Assembly: GCA_938074205.1 (NCBI GenBank)
Contig: CALJES010000006.1
Coordinates: forward strand, 287,843 to 351,842
Direction of reading: 5' to 3'
Source: an uncultured bacterium
Lineage (GTDB): Bacteria > Armatimonadota > UBA5829
DNA: 64,000 nucleotides
Part shown: positions 63,860-64,000 of the stretch, one piece after another
Layout: each line of letters begins with the position of its first letter
How positions within the stretch are numbered: position 1 is the first letter of the stretch
Notes under the pieces: model-generated
What the model was told of the DNA's origin: nothing
Databases searched by the model: none
What the model saw: only the letters and a program-made list of their open reading frames with translations
Position numbers and translations under genes: made by a program

Positions 63860-64000
63860 ATGCGACGCACGAAGGGTTTCACGTTGATTGAGCTATTGGT
63901 TGTTATAGCGATCATAGCTATTCTGGCGGCGATACTGTTTCCTGTTTTTGCCCGTGCTCGCAAAGCTGCGATGGCAAGCACCTGTCAATCGAACTTGAAG
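63860..64000 (+). CDS. Prepilin-like protein, 3' part beyond the window
   Basis: The first 47 codons encode a prepilin leader and helix ([20 protein letters not shown], then [19 protein letters not shown]). That start is nearly the same as the prepilin at 21147-21884, suggesting an H-X9-DG family member, though the diagnostic motif lies outside the window. AAGGAG is eight bases before ATG 63860. The gene runs off the end of the window. Confidence 0.85.
   Translation, partial: MRRTKGFTLIELLVVIAIIAILAAILFPVFARARKAAMASTCQSNLK

Noticed and set aside
1..64000. Mobile elements, prophage or CRISPR array
   Set aside because: No transposase, integrase or phage structural genes, no regularly spaced direct repeats and no terminal inverted repeats were noticed.

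Overview
The window is a dense, mid-GC (roughly half) bacterial chromosome segment with about 60 protein genes. I see no rRNA, tRNA, CRISPR array, insertion sequence or prophage. The best taxonomic guess is an uncultured anaerobic member of the Armatimonadota or a close relative. This is inference, resting on H-X9-DG prepilins, Tat-exported Gfo/Idh/MocA oxidoreductases, an AAA+/R3H (Ycf45-like) ATPase inside a translation/repair operon, a DarA-type c-di-AMP receptor, and heterodisulfide-reductase genes beside oxygen-defence proteins.

Layout. 1-2.1 kb: the end of rsmI and a SpoIID-like exported protein, convergent and overlapping. 2.4-10.6 kb: a carbohydrate-oriented accessory region with a GH127-type arabinofuranosidase, a NUDIX hydrolase, a secreted-protein gene interrupted by two in-frame TAG codons, a nitroreductase, a TIM-barrel protein coupled to a beta-propeller protein, and a tiny Trp/Arg-rich ORF. 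10.7-17.1 kb (minus): one housekeeping operon, rpoZ-dnaJ-prmA-rsmE-(AAA/R3H)-tmk-darA, under a clear sigma70-type promoter. Its omega subunit carries a 200-residue acidic repeat tail. 17.5-21.1 kb: a Kef-type antiporter with two RCK domains and an MFS permease. 21.1-25.7 kb: a prepilin, apbE and two Tat-signal Gfo/Idh/MocA proteins.

25.8-36.6 kb (minus): hdrC-hdrB-hdrA, a secreted-protein gene, mvhD-like floxD, two further iron-sulfur proteins and, beyond an oppositely oriented GH94 phosphorylase gene, a FAD/NAD(P)-binding 2Fe-2S protein. Together these look like an HdrABC-FloxABCD complex, in which NAD(P)H oxidation would be coupled by flavin-based bifurcation to ferredoxin and a disulfide. 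36.8-44.8 kb: a secreted propeller, FprA flavodiiron protein, rubrerythrin, a LuxR-type regulator, a beta-propeller protein, a TlpA-like thioredoxin, hemW, trxB and a glutaredoxin, mostly redox and oxygen-defence functions. 45-53.9 kb: nfo, guaB, hisI, an alkyladenine glycosylase, a class V aminotransferase, a hydantoinase/oxoprolinase protein and a xylose-isomerase-like protein.

54.0-62.7 kb: a complete tryptophan regulon in one transcript, leader peptide-trpS-trpE-trpG-trpD-trpC-trpF-trpB-trpA-deoC, followed by recO. A consensus promoter places the predicted transcript start about three bases before the ATG of a 22-residue leader peptide with a Trp-Val-Trp run. Mutually exclusive hairpins ending in a strong intrinsic terminator follow, so both biosynthesis and tRNA-Trp charging appear to be set by ribosome-mediated attenuation. 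The window ends in the start of a second prepilin gene.

The most interesting candidates are the leaderless trp/trpS attenuator with a second, interlocking hairpin, the acidic-tailed omega subunit, the interrupted Hdr-Flox cluster and the amber-interrupted exported protein.
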